In this document: positions 52,326 to 60,673 of the stretch, piece by piece
How positions within the stretch are numbered: position 1 is the stretch's first letter
Layout: every line of letters begins with the position of its first letter
The notes under the pieces: model-generated
What the model saw: only the letters and a program-made list of their open reading frames with translations
Databases searched by the model: none
Told to the model about the DNA's origin: nothing
Made by a program: the position numbers and the translations under genes
Assembly (NCBI RefSeq): GCF_036962705.1
Contig: NZ_JBALOQ010000007.1
Coordinates: 62,001-126,000 of the forward strand
DNA: 64,000 nt
Direction of reading: 5' to 3'
Origin: Ferdinandcohnia sp036962705
Lineage (GTDB): Bacteria > Bacillota > Bacilli > Bacillales > Bacillaceae_L

Positions 52326-53102
52326 CTATTTCCCTTTAAAATTCGGTTTTCGTTTTTCATTAAATGCAGCAAGTGCTTCGACCCTGTCCTCTGTTGGAAT
52401 GATCACTTCATATGCTTTACGTTCAATTTTAAAGCCCGTATGTAAGTCTGTATTCATCCCCTGCTTAATTGCAAATTTCGCTTGCTGTATGGCAAGTGGA
52501 CCATTTTTCAGCATATCATTCGCTAGCTTCATAGAAGCTTCCATTAATTCTTCACGAGGCACAACACTTGAGACAATTCCGTATTCTTTCGCTTCGACAG
52601 CACTTATTCGTTTGGCCGTTAAAATAAGCTCCATTGCTTTTGTTTCACCAATTAGACGTGGAAGTCGTTGGGTTCCCCCAGCTCCTGGAATAATAGCTAG
52701 ACTCGTTTCCGTTAGTCCCATCTGAGTATCTTCAACTGAAATTCGGAAGTCACAGGCTAAAGCAAGCTCCATACCGCCACCAAATGCATAGCCATTTATC
52801 GCGGCAATTGTTGGCTGTGGAAGATCGCCGATATTCGCAAAAGCTTCACCTATTTTATAAACATTTCTTCTAACCTGCTCTTCATTTAATGTTTTTCGTT
52901 CCTTTAAATCAGCACCTACACTGAAGGCTTTTTCACCGGATGCAGTAATGATAACGACCCGAACTTCCGCATTTGTTCGGATGTGATCAACAACCTCATC
53001 AAGTTCTTTGAGCATCTTATAATTAAAACAGTTCAGTGCCTCTGGGCGATTTAATGTGACAGTTGCTACATGGTTTTCAACTCGGTATAAAACTGTAGTC
53101 AT
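52326..53102 (-). CDS. enoyl-CoA hydratase/isomerase (crotonase family)
   Basis: This 258-residue hydratase adds water to 2-enoyl-CoA in fatty-acid beta-oxidation. The oxyanion-hole segments are FSVGADLKE and GGGMELALACDFRI (about 95-108); the two active Glu positions lie in GLTETSLAIIPGAGGTQRL. The ATG follows AGAGGTGG. It is downstream of an acyl-CoA ligase gene but separated by a terminator, so it has its own transcript. The role in general fatty-acid breakdown is the likeliest; short-chain or aromatic enoyl-CoA substrates are possible. Confidence 0.92.
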   Translation of the reverse strand: MTTVLYRVENHVATVTLNRPEALNCFNYKMLKELDEVVDHIRTNAEVRVVIITASGEKAFSVGADLKERKTLNEEQVRRNVYKIGEAFANIGDLPQPTIAAINGYAFGGGMELALACDFRISVEDTQMGLTETSLAIIPGAGGTQRLPRLIGETKAMELILTAKRISAVEAKEYGIVSSVVPREELMEASMKLANDMLKNGPLAIQQAKFAIKQGMNTDLHTGFKIERKAYEVIIPTEDRVEALAAFNEKRKPNFKGK

Positions 53103-53180
53103 GGATCCACCTCTTCAAAAGTTTTAATATCGCTTACATCCTATTTCGCTTTTATCTGAAAAATTCCTTTATTAATTTAT

Positions 53181-53207
53181 AAAAGAACAGGCCAAATCGA
53201 CCTGCTC
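53181..53207 (-). terminator. terminator after the yhfL-like acyl-CoA ligase gene
   Basis: On the minus strand GAGCAGGTC and GGCCTGTTC pair with wobbles around a 5-base loop, followed by TTTTA. It starts 8 bases after the stop codon. Confidence 0.75.
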
Positions 53208-53214
53208 TCCCTTC

Positions 53215-54765
53215 TTATTTCGTCACTAAATCCTTTAAAGAACGACGCAAAATTTTTCCTGTTGTATTTTTAGGAAGTTCATTAATGAATTCTATTTTAC
53301 TAGGAAGCTTGTACTTCGCTAAATGCTCACGACAAAAAGCAATGAGATCCTCTTCTGTTAAACTCGCGTCTTTCTTCACCACATAACAGTGGACCGCTTC
53401 ACCTTGATTTAGGTCAGGAACACCGACAACAGCTGCTTCAACTACGTCAGGATGAGTGTATAAGACTTCTTCAACCTCTCTTGGATACACATTGTAACCA
53501 CCAACAATAATCATATCCTTCTTGCGATCAACGATATAAAAATAGCCTTCTTCATCCATCTTTGCCAAATCACCTGTGTAAAGCCAACCATTACGTATTG
53601 TTGCATCACTTTCCTCAGGCATTTTATAATAGCCCTTCATTACATTTGGTCCACGAACAATCAGTTCCCCAACTTGTCCTACTGGAACTTCCTCGCCATT
53701 TTCGTCGATAACCATGTTTTCTACATTCACAATGTTTGTCCCAATTGAACCAGGCTTACGAGGACGATCTAACGGATTAAAGCATGTTACAGGTGATGCT
53801 TCAGAAAGACCGTACCCTTCAGATACAAGAACATTAAACTTCTGTTCAAATCCTTTTAAAAGGGCGACAGGCATTGCTGCCCCACCTGAAATACATAAGC
53901 GTAATGGGCTTAGATCTTCGGGTTTTCCTTCAGGATACTGAAGGAGGAAATTGTACATCGTTGGCACACCCGCAAAAACAGTTGCTGTGTTTTCCTTTGC
54001 AATTTCGAAAATTTCCTTTGGGCTAAACTTAGGCACTATCAGCAGCGTTCCACCATTCATTAATGGTGCATTTAACGCGACAGTTAAACAAAAAACATGA
54101 AACATCGGCAACGTAGTGATCACTTTATCCTGTTCGGAAATCTTTAGGTATTCCGCAACATCCCTCGCATTACTATACAAGTTCTTATGGGTTAACATTG
54201 CGCCTTTTGGTTTTCCAGTTGTACCAGAAGTATACAAAATTACGGCAACATCATCATCTTCCATGGTAGGTCCAACAAATGAAAAATCGCCGGAACCAAC
54301 TACCTCTGTAAACGATTTCATTTTTGGGTAGATGGAAAGTTCTGAAACATTTACTCCACTATCTGCACCCTGTGGTGTTTCGCATAAAATGAGATGTTCA
54401 ACCTTAGGAAGGTGTTCATTCATCTTTTCAAAAAGTGGAACAAGTAGGTCTAAGATTATAACTGCCTTTACATCCCCATTATTAACAATATATCCAATTT
54501 CATCTGCCGTATAAATTGGATTAATCGGTATTACCGTTGCACCTATACGGAGTGCACCATAAAAGCCAATTACAAAATGTGGTGTATTCCCCAATACTAG
54601 AGCAATGTGATCGCCCTTTTTGATTCCTAGCTTTTCTAAACCACTTGCAAACTTTGTTACTGCACCATCTAATTCAGCATATGTACTAGCATTCCCTTGA
54701 AAAATATATGCTGGTTTGTCGAAGTATTTCTTTGCTGTTTCCCCTAGACGTGTTGATAAGTTCAA
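53215..54765 (-). CDS. long-chain fatty-acid CoA ligase (YhfL/LcfB-like)
   Basis: This 516-residue ANL enzyme activates long-chain fatty acids for beta-oxidation. Motifs: ILYTSGTTGKPKGAML, VSEGYGLSEASPVTCFNPLD, GWLYTGDLAKMDEEG, VDRKKDMIIVGGYNVYP and the catalytic Lys in PKNTTGKILRR. The TTG at 54765 is chosen because AGGAGGGAG lies 4 bases ahead; the ATG at 54786 precedes that site. The wording is nearly that of B. subtilis YhfL (LcfB), a known FadR target, and a FadR box and promoter sit upstream. Confidence 0.95.
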   Translation of the reverse strand: MNLSTRLGETAKKYFDKPAYIFQGNASTYAELDGAVTKFASGLEKLGIKKGDHIALVLGNTPHFVIGFYGALRIGATVIPINPIYTADEIGYIVNNGDVKAVIILDLLVPLFEKMNEHLPKVEHLILCETPQGADSGVNVSELSIYPKMKSFTEVVGSGDFSFVGPTMEDDDVAVILYTSGTTGKPKGAMLTHKNLYSNARDVAEYLKISEQDKVITTLPMFHVFCLTVALNAPLMNGGTLLIVPKFSPKEIFEIAKENTATVFAGVPTMYNFLLQYPEGKPEDLSPLRLCISGGAAMPVALLKGFEQKFNVLVSEGYGLSEASPVTCFNPLDRPRKPGSIGTNIVNVENMVIDENGEEVPVGQVGELIVRGPNVMKGYYKMPEESDATIRNGWLYTGDLAKMDEEGYFYIVDRKKDMIIVGGYNVYPREVEEVLYTHPDVVEAAVVGVPDLNQGEAVHCYVVKKDASLTEEDLIAFCREHLAKYKLPSKIEFINELPKNTTGKILRRSLKDLVTK

Positions 54766-54789
54766 TTTTCTCCCTCCTTCAGTCAATTA

Positions 54790-54807
54790 TGAATGAATAA
54801 TCATTCA
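54790..54807 (-). promoter_or_regulatory. FadR-type operator
   Basis: TGAATGAATAATCATTCA fits the B. subtilis FadR box TGAATGA(A/C)TANTCATTCA at every position. It lies between the promoter and the ribosome site of the acyl-CoA ligase gene, where a bound repressor would block transcription until long-chain acyl-CoA releases it. Confidence 0.9.
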
Positions 54808-54837
54808 TTAAGTGACAAAAAATAAAATTCTAAATAT

Positions 54838-54866
54838 ATTATATTGAAAGAAAGTTTTTCTATCAA
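54838..54866 (-). promoter_or_regulatory. promoter of the yhfL-like ligase gene
   Basis: On the minus strand TTGATA (54866-54861) and TATAAT (54843-54838) are 17 bases apart. The start would be near 54831, placing the FadR box about 25-40 bases downstream of it. Confidence 0.75.
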
Positions 54867-54895
54867 TACTGAAATAGCGCTTTTTTAAAAAAGAC

Positions 54896-54921
54896 GGGTA
54901 AGAATCTATAACTTCTCACCC
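54896..54921 (-). terminator. terminator of the lipoate ligase gene
   Basis: On the minus strand GGGTGAGAA (54921-54913) pairs with TTCTTACCC (54904-54896) with one wobble, followed by GTCTTTTTT. Confidence 0.82.
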
Positions 54922-54936
54922 ATCTGCTGTCTTATA

Positions 54937-55926
54937 TTAATAAATTAAATTAACAAAATCTTCTTTTGTAATTTTACCGAAATAATGCTGAATGTCTATA
55001 CCTTCTAGTGCATTTTCTAACTCGGCTTTTTCATACTTTGTTCCGTTTAATCGTTTTTCAATTTCCTCAACATCACCGACACCAAAGAAATCGCCATAAA
55101 TTTTACAGTTTTCAATCGTTCCTTTTTGAACTTCAAGGCGCACATCAATAGATCCGACTGGGAAGCGATGTGTATGCTGGTAATTGAATTTTGGTGATTT
55201 TCCGTAGTTCCAATCCCAATTTTGATAACGTTCCTTTGAAATTTGGTGGATTTTTTCCCAATCCTTTTCCGTTAATTTATATTCTGGAATTTCGCCATCT
55301 GTGTTAAAAATATAGCGAAGCAGCATTTCTCTAAATTCTTCAATTGTAACTTTTTCAGTAAGGAATTCACTGATATTTGCAACCCTGCTTCTTACAGATT
55401 TAATTCCTTTTGACTCAATTTTGTCCTTCTTCACTTTTAGCGCTGAAACAACATGATCAATTTCAGAATCGAACATAAGAGTACCATGACTAAACATTCT
55501 TCCTCTTGTTGAAAATTGAGCATTTCCGGAAATTTTTCTTCCTTCAACCTCGATATCGTTTCTCCCACTTAGTTGTGCCTTTACACCAAGCTTGTGGAGT
55601 GCTTCGACCACGGGCTCAGTGAATTTTTTATAGTTGTGAAAGCTTTCCCCATCGTCCTTTGTAATAAAGCTAAAATTTAAGTTTCCTAAATCATGATAAA
55701 CGGCTCCGCCACCCGATAAGCGTCGAACTACTTTAATCCCATTGTCTTCTACAAATTGAGTATTAATTTCCTCAATTGTGTTTTGGTTTTTCCCGATGAT
55801 AATGGATGGACCATTAATATAGAATAATAAATACGTTTCATTGATATCTAAATTTTTTAGTGCGTACTCTTCTATAGCTAAGTTAATTTGTGGATCATTA
55901 ATTCCTTTATTATCGATAAATAACAT
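54937..55926 (-). CDS. lplJ: lipoate-protein ligase (LplJ)
   Basis: This 329-residue enzyme attaches free lipoate to lipoyl domains of 2-oxoacid dehydrogenases and the glycine cleavage system via lipoyl-AMP. The family region VVRRLSGGGAVYHDLGNLNFSF (about 71-92), the catalytic Lys in RKISGNAQFSTRGRMFSHGTL, and a C-terminal accessory domain are present. AGTGAATT precedes the ATG. It follows the MBL hydrolase gene by 6 bases, the yhfI-lplJ order of B. subtilis. Confidence 0.95.
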   Translation of the reverse strand: MLFIDNKGINDPQINLAIEEYALKNLDINETYLLFYINGPSIIIGKNQNTIEEINTQFVEDNGIKVVRRLSGGGAVYHDLGNLNFSFITKDDGESFHNYKKFTEPVVEALHKLGVKAQLSGRNDIEVEGRKISGNAQFSTRGRMFSHGTLMFDSEIDHVVSALKVKKDKIESKGIKSVRSRVANISEFLTEKVTIEEFREMLLRYIFNTDGEIPEYKLTEKDWEKIHQISKERYQNWDWNYGKSPKFNYQHTHRFPVGSIDVRLEVQKGTIENCKIYGDFFGVGDVEEIEKRLNGTKYEKAELENALEGIDIQHYFGKITKEDFVNLIY

Positions 55927-55932
55927 CGTAAT

Positions 55933-56664
55933 TCACTCCCAAGTTAGTCCTGATATTGCTAATTTGATATGGCCATTAAATTGTTCTGATGCTTGTTTGA
56001 TAAGGTCTTCATGATTGCCGTAATGAGGTAGATGGGTTATCCACAGTTCTTTTACTTCAGATGCAGCTGCAATTTCCCCTACTTCTGTGCTATTCATATG
56101 CCCCATATTGGAACCATCTTGGTCTGCATATAGGTTGCATTCACAAATAAACAGGTCTGCATCATTCGTAAACGGAATAAATTCTTCTATATAGCTAGAA
56201 TCTGCTGAAAATACAACAGTTTGTCCACCAGCTTTAATTTTCATGGCATAGCACACAACTGGATGCTTAGTTTTCATAAATGAAATTGAAAACGGACCAA
56301 TTTCGATCGTTTCATCAGGATTGTAGGCAATCCCCTTTGTATGTCCTTTGTGCTCCAATCTTGAAAACCCTTCTTGATCCGCTGTATGTCCATAAATTGG
56401 AAGTTTCTTTTGTTGATTATGTATCGCATTTGTTACTAGTCTTGCATACTGCATCGGACCAATATCCGCTACATGGTCATGATGGTAATGAGATAAAATA
56501 ATCGCATCAAGTTCATCAATTTTTATATAGTTTTGAAGCTGTGCTAGTACACCGCTTCCGCAATCAACAAGGAGCTGGAAACCTTCATGTTCAAATAAAT
56601 ACCCTGATGTGGCTTCATTTGCCGCCGGAAAGCCACCCCAAAATCCCACCACTGTTACTTTCAT
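55933..56664 (-). CDS. metallo-beta-lactamase fold hydrolase (YhfI-like)
   Basis: This 243-residue MBL-fold protein has the zinc motif SHYHHDHVAD (HxHxDH, about residues 59-68), further ligands in HMNSTE-type and ADSSYIEEF segments, and a late ITHLPHYG. The layout is close to RNase Z and small hydrolases of unknown substrate. It is likely the first gene of a unit with lplJ. The ATG lies after AAAGGTGATCC. The actual substrate is not known. Confidence 0.88.
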   Translation of the reverse strand: MKVTVVGFWGGFPAANEATSGYLFEHEGFQLLVDCGSGVLAQLQNYIKIDELDAIILSHYHHDHVADIGPMQYARLVTNAIHNQQKKLPIYGHTADQEGFSRLEHKGHTKGIAYNPDETIEIGPFSISFMKTKHPVVCYAMKIKAGGQTVVFSADSSYIEEFIPFTNDADLFICECNLYADQDGSNMGHMNSTEVGEIAAASEVKELWITHLPHYGNHEDLIKQASEQFNGHIKLAISGLTWE

Positions 56665-56794
56665 AGGATCACCTTTCTCTTCTTGATTCCATTGCTAAAA
56701 TAACAATTCTTCAATGGTTTACCCCATCCATTACAACTATAATCGATATGAAAAAAAAATTCACATTTTTGTGTTCTTTGTTACAAAACAGTTA

Positions 56795-56824
56795 TTGACA
56801 TATTTTCATCTGTTATAGTACACT
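56795..56824 (+). promoter_or_regulatory. promoter of yhfH
   Basis: A perfect TTGACA (56795-56800) and TACACT (56819-56824) are 18 bases apart. The leader would be about 24 bases and includes GGAGGGG. Confidence 0.6.
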
Positions 56825-56854
56825 ATAAATAATATAAGAAACGGAGGGGTTAAA

Positions 56855-56983
56855 ATGTTAGTAAAAAGTACAGAATTTTTTAAAAATCTTCCGGCTAAAA
56901 AATGTGTTGAGTGTGGGCATGATATCGAGGAGCAGCATGAGTGCTACGGGAACAAATGTGACCACTGTAACGAAATAAAATAA
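56855..56983 (+). CDS. yhfH: YhfH-like 42-residue Cys-rich protein
   Basis: This tiny gene encodes 42 residues with Cys at 17, 20, 30, 35 and 38 (KKCVEC and ECYGNKCDHC), so it is probably a small zinc-ribbon protein. The ATG is 7 bases after GGAGGGG. It matches B. subtilis YhfH in length, start (FFKNLP) and Cys layout from memory, and lies in the same place between yhfI and hemY. Its function is unknown. It ends in a perfect palindromic terminator. Confidence 0.9.
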   Translation: MLVKSTEFFKNLPAKKCVECGHDIEEQHECYGNKCDHCNEIK

Positions 56984-57010
56984 AAAAGGAAGGCCGCGGC
57001 CTTCCTTTTT
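56983..57010. terminator. bidirectional terminator between yhfH and hemY
   Basis: Bases 56983-57010 are a perfect 28-base palindrome centred on GGCCGCGGCC with A5 and T5 ends. It serves both convergent genes. Confidence 0.92.
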
Positions 57011-57014
57011 CTAA

Positions 57015-58445
57015 TTACACTAATACGGGTGTATTTATTTTTAAGTATTCAAGAACCTTTTTAACAGCTTCTTCGCCTTGGTCAATACAATCCGGTAACC
57101 CGAGACCCTCATAAGAGCTTCCCGCTAAAAAGACACCTGGTAATTGTTCTGCAACATTTTTCTTAACTGATTCTATCCTATCCTTATGACCTACGGTATA
57201 TTGTGGCATTGCATCTTTCCATCTTGTTACAATTGAAAATTCAGGATGGTCTGTGATGTTCATGGTTTTGTTCAAATCATCAAGCACCACTTTGATAATT
57301 TCATCGTCTGATTGATCAACAATGGCTTCGTCTCCTGCTTTTCCAACATAGCAACGGAGCAGCACTTTACCTTTAGGTGTGGTGTGTGGCCACTTTTTAT
57401 GAGTCCAAGTAACAGCAGTAATAATATAATCATTATTTCGCGATACGACAAAGCCAGTACCATCAATATCGTTATTAATCGCTTCTTCAGGGAAAGCCAT
57501 TGCAACAGTTGCAACTGATGTTGAAGGCATTTCCTTAAAGGAATCGAAAAAGGAATATTGATTAAAAATAGATTGCGTAACATGATGAGGTGTCGCAAGG
57601 ACTACACTATCAGCCGTAATTTCTTCTCCATTATTTAGCTTAATGAGATAATGGTGGTTATGTTTTTCAATACCCTCGACTTTAATTCCTTTAAATACTG
57701 AACCTGGCTCTAGTTTTGCTTCGATTGTATCAATAAATGATTGCAATCCAGTGTTAACAGTTAAGAATTGTCCTTTTGGTTCCGATTTCGTTTCCCCGTT
57801 AGGCTTTGGCTTTGGTGGTGTTGTTTGTTTCATCCCTAAGATTAAGCTCCGGTATTTTTGCTCAACTTGATAAAATTGAGGGAAAGTTGACATTAAGCTT
57901 AATCGATCAATATCCCCTGCATAAATTCCTGAAAGTAATGGCTCTATAAGGTTTTCAACGACCTCATCACCCAGTCTTCTTCTGAAAAATTGACCAAGTG
58001 ACTGATCACCCTCACCAGGTGTACGTGGCAATACAAAATCCATTGCTGCCCTTAGTTTACCAACCGGAGTAAATAATCCCGTTGTGATGAAGGGACCGAT
58101 TTGAGTAGGGATCCCCATTATAGATCCACCTGGCATTGGATGGAGCTTGCCATTTACAAGAACATAAGATTTACCAGCAGTATTGTTGACCAATTTATCC
58201 CCTAGACCAACCTCATTGACAAGTCGTGAAGCACTTTTTTTCCTTGCTAAAAAGGAATCTGGGCCTCTTTCGATAACAAAGCCATCGCGCTCAACTGTCT
58301 GCACTTTTCCGCCTAATCGATGGCTCGCTTCCAATAGCGTACATTTTATATCTAAGCCCTTCTCCTTGGCCTCTTTCTGGAGATAATAAGCTACCGTTAA
58401 ACCAGTAATCCCACCACCTATTACTACTACCTTTTGATTACTCAC
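57015..58445 (-). CDS. hemY: protoporphyrinogen/coproporphyrinogen III oxidase (HemY/CgoX)
   Basis: This 476-residue FAD enzyme oxidises coproporphyrinogen III to coproporphyrin III in the Gram-positive haem pathway. The N-terminal VVVIGGGITGLTVAYYLQ (residues 5-22) binds the FAD, followed by LGGKVQTV and RGPDSFL, and the C-terminal FLAGSSYEGLGLPDCI closes the flavin site. The GTG start has a weak ribosome site. It is the last gene of hemEHY. Confidence 0.95.
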   Translation of the reverse strand: MSNQKVVVIGGGITGLTVAYYLQKEAKEKGLDIKCTLLEASHRLGGKVQTVERDGFVIERGPDSFLARKKSASRLVNEVGLGDKLVNNTAGKSYVLVNGKLHPMPGGSIMGIPTQIGPFITTGLFTPVGKLRAAMDFVLPRTPGEGDQSLGQFFRRRLGDEVVENLIEPLLSGIYAGDIDRLSLMSTFPQFYQVEQKYRSLILGMKQTTPPKPKPNGETKSEPKGQFLTVNTGLQSFIDTIEAKLEPGSVFKGIKVEGIEKHNHHYLIKLNNGEEITADSVVLATPHHVTQSIFNQYSFFDSFKEMPSTSVATVAMAFPEEAINNDIDGTGFVVSRNNDYIITAVTWTHKKWPHTTPKGKVLLRCYVGKAGDEAIVDQSDDEIIKVVLDDLNKTMNITDHPEFSIVTRWKDAMPQYTVGHKDRIESVKKNVAEQLPGVFLAGSSYEGLGLPDCIDQGEEAVKKVLEYLKINTPVLV

Positions 58446-58476
58446 TTAACATCGCCTTCTTTGCTTTTAATTCAAT

Positions 58477-59412
58477 CTAGATTTTGTCTATTTCTTTTAA
58501 AACAACCGTTGCCAAACAATCGATGAATTCAGGTTTAGCATTTGGCATTTCCGGACGGTAATAGCTGACACCAAGCTCTTCTGTTACAACCTTACATTCA
58601 TAGTCGTTGTCATATAGAACCTCTAAGTGATCTGCCACGAAACCTACTGGAATGTAAACAAATGCTTTGTAGCCTTTTTCATTATATAAGTCTCTTGTTA
58701 AATCTTGAACATCTGGACCTAACCATGGCTCAGGTGTATTTCCTGCACTTTGCCAACCAATTTCATAATTTTTTACACCTGCAGCTTCTGCGATTAAATC
58801 TGCCGTTTCTTGTAGTTGGCTAGGATATGGGTCGCCTGCAGCAATGATCTTCTCGGGAAGGCTATGTGCTGAAACGATTAATACTGCATTTTCACGTTCC
58901 TCATCAGGCATTGAAGCAAAAACTTGTTTCACCTGATTTGCCCAATACTCGATAAATTTAGGCTCTTTATACCAGCTCTCGACAGAAGTAATTGTTAGTC
59001 CGCCAAGTTTTTCTGCTTCTTCTTTGGCGCGACCATTGTAGGCTTTTACGCTAAAGGTTGAAAAATGAGGTGCAAGTACTAGACTCACTGCTTCTTCAAT
59101 ATCATCTTTATTCATTTGCGCAACTGCATCCTCTATGAAAGGCTCGATATGCTTTAACCCTTGGTACATTTTAAACTCAATATTATCTTGAATATGATTT
59201 AAATGCTCCTCGAGTTTTTTAGCTTGTTCAGTCGTAATTTTAGCGAGTGGTGAAATTCCACCAATCGCTTCATAACGACTTTGAAGGTCTGCAAGCATTT
59301 CTGGTGATGGCTTTCGACCATGACGAATATGTGTATAATACCGTTCAATATCCTCTTCTTTATATGGAGTCCCGTATGCCATTACGAGTAATCCCATTTT
59401 CTTTTTTGTCAT
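58477..59412 (-). CDS. hemH: ferrochelatase (coproporphyrin ferrochelatase, HemH/CpfC)
   Basis: This 311-residue enzyme inserts Fe2+ into the porphyrin. The substrate His lies in SAHSLPEKI (about 182-190), and the second site Glu in NYEIGWQSAGNTPEPWLGPDV. It is soluble, monomeric and the usual Bacillus length. It starts at ATG 59412 directly after hemE and is followed by hemY with a 31-base gap. Confidence 0.97.
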   Translation of the reverse strand: MTKKKMGLLVMAYGTPYKEEDIERYYTHIRHGRKPSPEMLADLQSRYEAIGGISPLAKITTEQAKKLEEHLNHIQDNIEFKMYQGLKHIEPFIEDAVAQMNKDDIEEAVSLVLAPHFSTFSVKAYNGRAKEEAEKLGGLTITSVESWYKEPKFIEYWANQVKQVFASMPDEERENAVLIVSAHSLPEKIIAAGDPYPSQLQETADLIAEAAGVKNYEIGWQSAGNTPEPWLGPDVQDLTRDLYNEKGYKAFVYIPVGFVADHLEVLYDNDYECKVVTEELGVSYYRPEMPNAKPEFIDCLATVVLKEIDKI

Positions 59413-59434
59413 TTATAACACCTCTGAAACTAGA

Positions 59435-60472
59435 TTAGTTACGTTTCGAATATTCATGAATGAATGTAGTCAGACGCTTTAGTGTCTCTGGTTTCACATC
59501 AGGGAATACGCCATGGCCTAGGTTGAAGATATAGCCTGGTTGCTGCATTCCTTGGTCTAAGATTTCTTTAGCTCTTTCTTCAATGACTTCCCAAGGAGCT
59601 AATAATATGGCAGGATCAAGGTTTCCTTGAACTGTTTTTGTGATTCCAAGCTCTCTTGCTTTCATAATTGGCAAGCGCCAATCCAATCCGACGACATCAA
59701 CTGGGAGATCATGCCACTCTAATGCTAAATGACTAGCCCCTACTCCGAACATGATTAGTGGCACGTTTTCCTCACGAAGTTCTGAGAAAATTCGATGCAT
59801 GACTGGTTTTATGAAATGACGGTAGTCTGCAACATTTAATGCCCCTACCCAAGAGTCAAAAATTTGTACAGCTTTTACACCTGCAGCTATTTGTGACTTT
59901 ACATATGTAATCGTCATTTCTGCTAGTTTATCCATTAGGGCAAACCAGGCTTGCGGCTCTTGATACATGAAAGCCTTCGTTTTATTATAGTTTTTTGAAG
60001 GTCCACCTTCAATCATATAACTTGCTAGAGTAAATGGTGCCCCTGCAAATCCGATCAATGGTACTGATAGCTGTTCTGTTGTTAAAAGCTTAATTGTCTC
60101 AATTACATATGGAACATCCTCTTCAGGATGAATTTCTCCAAGCTTATCAACGTCCTTAACAGAACGGATTGGGTTACTAATCACTGGACCAACACCTGAT
60201 TTGATCTCAACGTCCACTCCAAGTGCCGGAAGTGGAGACATAATATCCTTATAAAGAATTGCAGCATCCACATCATATTGTTCAACTGGAAGTCTGGTGA
60301 CATAAGCACATAATTCTGGTTGATGGGTAATTTCAAATAGGCCGTATTTTTCTTTTATTTTTCGGTATTCAGGTTGGGAGCGTCCTGCTTGACGCATAAA
60401 CCAAACTGGCACATGTTCAGTCTTCTCACCTCTTGCCGCCCTTAATAATGTATCATTAAAACCCTTTTGCAT
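59435..60472 (-). CDS. hemE: uroporphyrinogen decarboxylase (HemE)
   Basis: This 345-residue TIM-barrel enzyme decarboxylates the four acetate side chains of uroporphyrinogen III. The signature PVWFMRQAGRSQPEYR (about 22-37) and the later GFAGAPFTLASYMIEGGPSK are intact. It is the first gene of hemEHY. No haem-linked operator was recognised in the 200 bases ahead of it. Confidence 0.97.
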   Translation of the reverse strand: MQKGFNDTLLRAARGEKTEHVPVWFMRQAGRSQPEYRKIKEKYGLFEITHQPELCAYVTRLPVEQYDVDAAILYKDIMSPLPALGVDVEIKSGVGPVISNPIRSVKDVDKLGEIHPEEDVPYVIETIKLLTTEQLSVPLIGFAGAPFTLASYMIEGGPSKNYNKTKAFMYQEPQAWFALMDKLAEMTITYVKSQIAAGVKAVQIFDSWVGALNVADYRHFIKPVMHRIFSELREENVPLIMFGVGASHLALEWHDLPVDVVGLDWRLPIMKARELGITKTVQGNLDPAILLAPWEVIEERAKEILDQGMQQPGYIFNLGHGVFPDVKPETLKRLTTFIHEYSKRN

Positions 60473-60639
60473 ATGTATTTACCTACCTTTCAACATCTTC
60501 ACACAATAGTTACCATAATAGCACAAATAAATTTCATTTATTAAATATATGTTTCATTTATCCTCACTCTATCACTATAATTGTTTCTACTATCCTTGTA
60601 TATAAAACCGGGGCAAATGTCAAAAATTTGACGAACATT

Positions 60640-60666
60640 AAGGGTGGTAAATAAAACACCACCCTT
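60640..60666. terminator. hairpin between hemE and pbpF
   Basis: AAGGGTGGT (60640-60648) and ACCACCCTT (60658-60666) pair perfectly. A T-run follows on the plus strand, although the gene that needs it (pbpF) is on the minus strand, where the U-tract is weak. Termination of pbpF may be partial. Confidence 0.6.
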
Positions 60667-60673
60667 TTTTGTT

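Noticed and set aside
52066..52725. 219-codon plus-strand frame
   Set aside because: It crosses the 20-bp tandem array and runs antisense to the enoyl-CoA hydratase gene, whose motifs are clear; no ribosome site.
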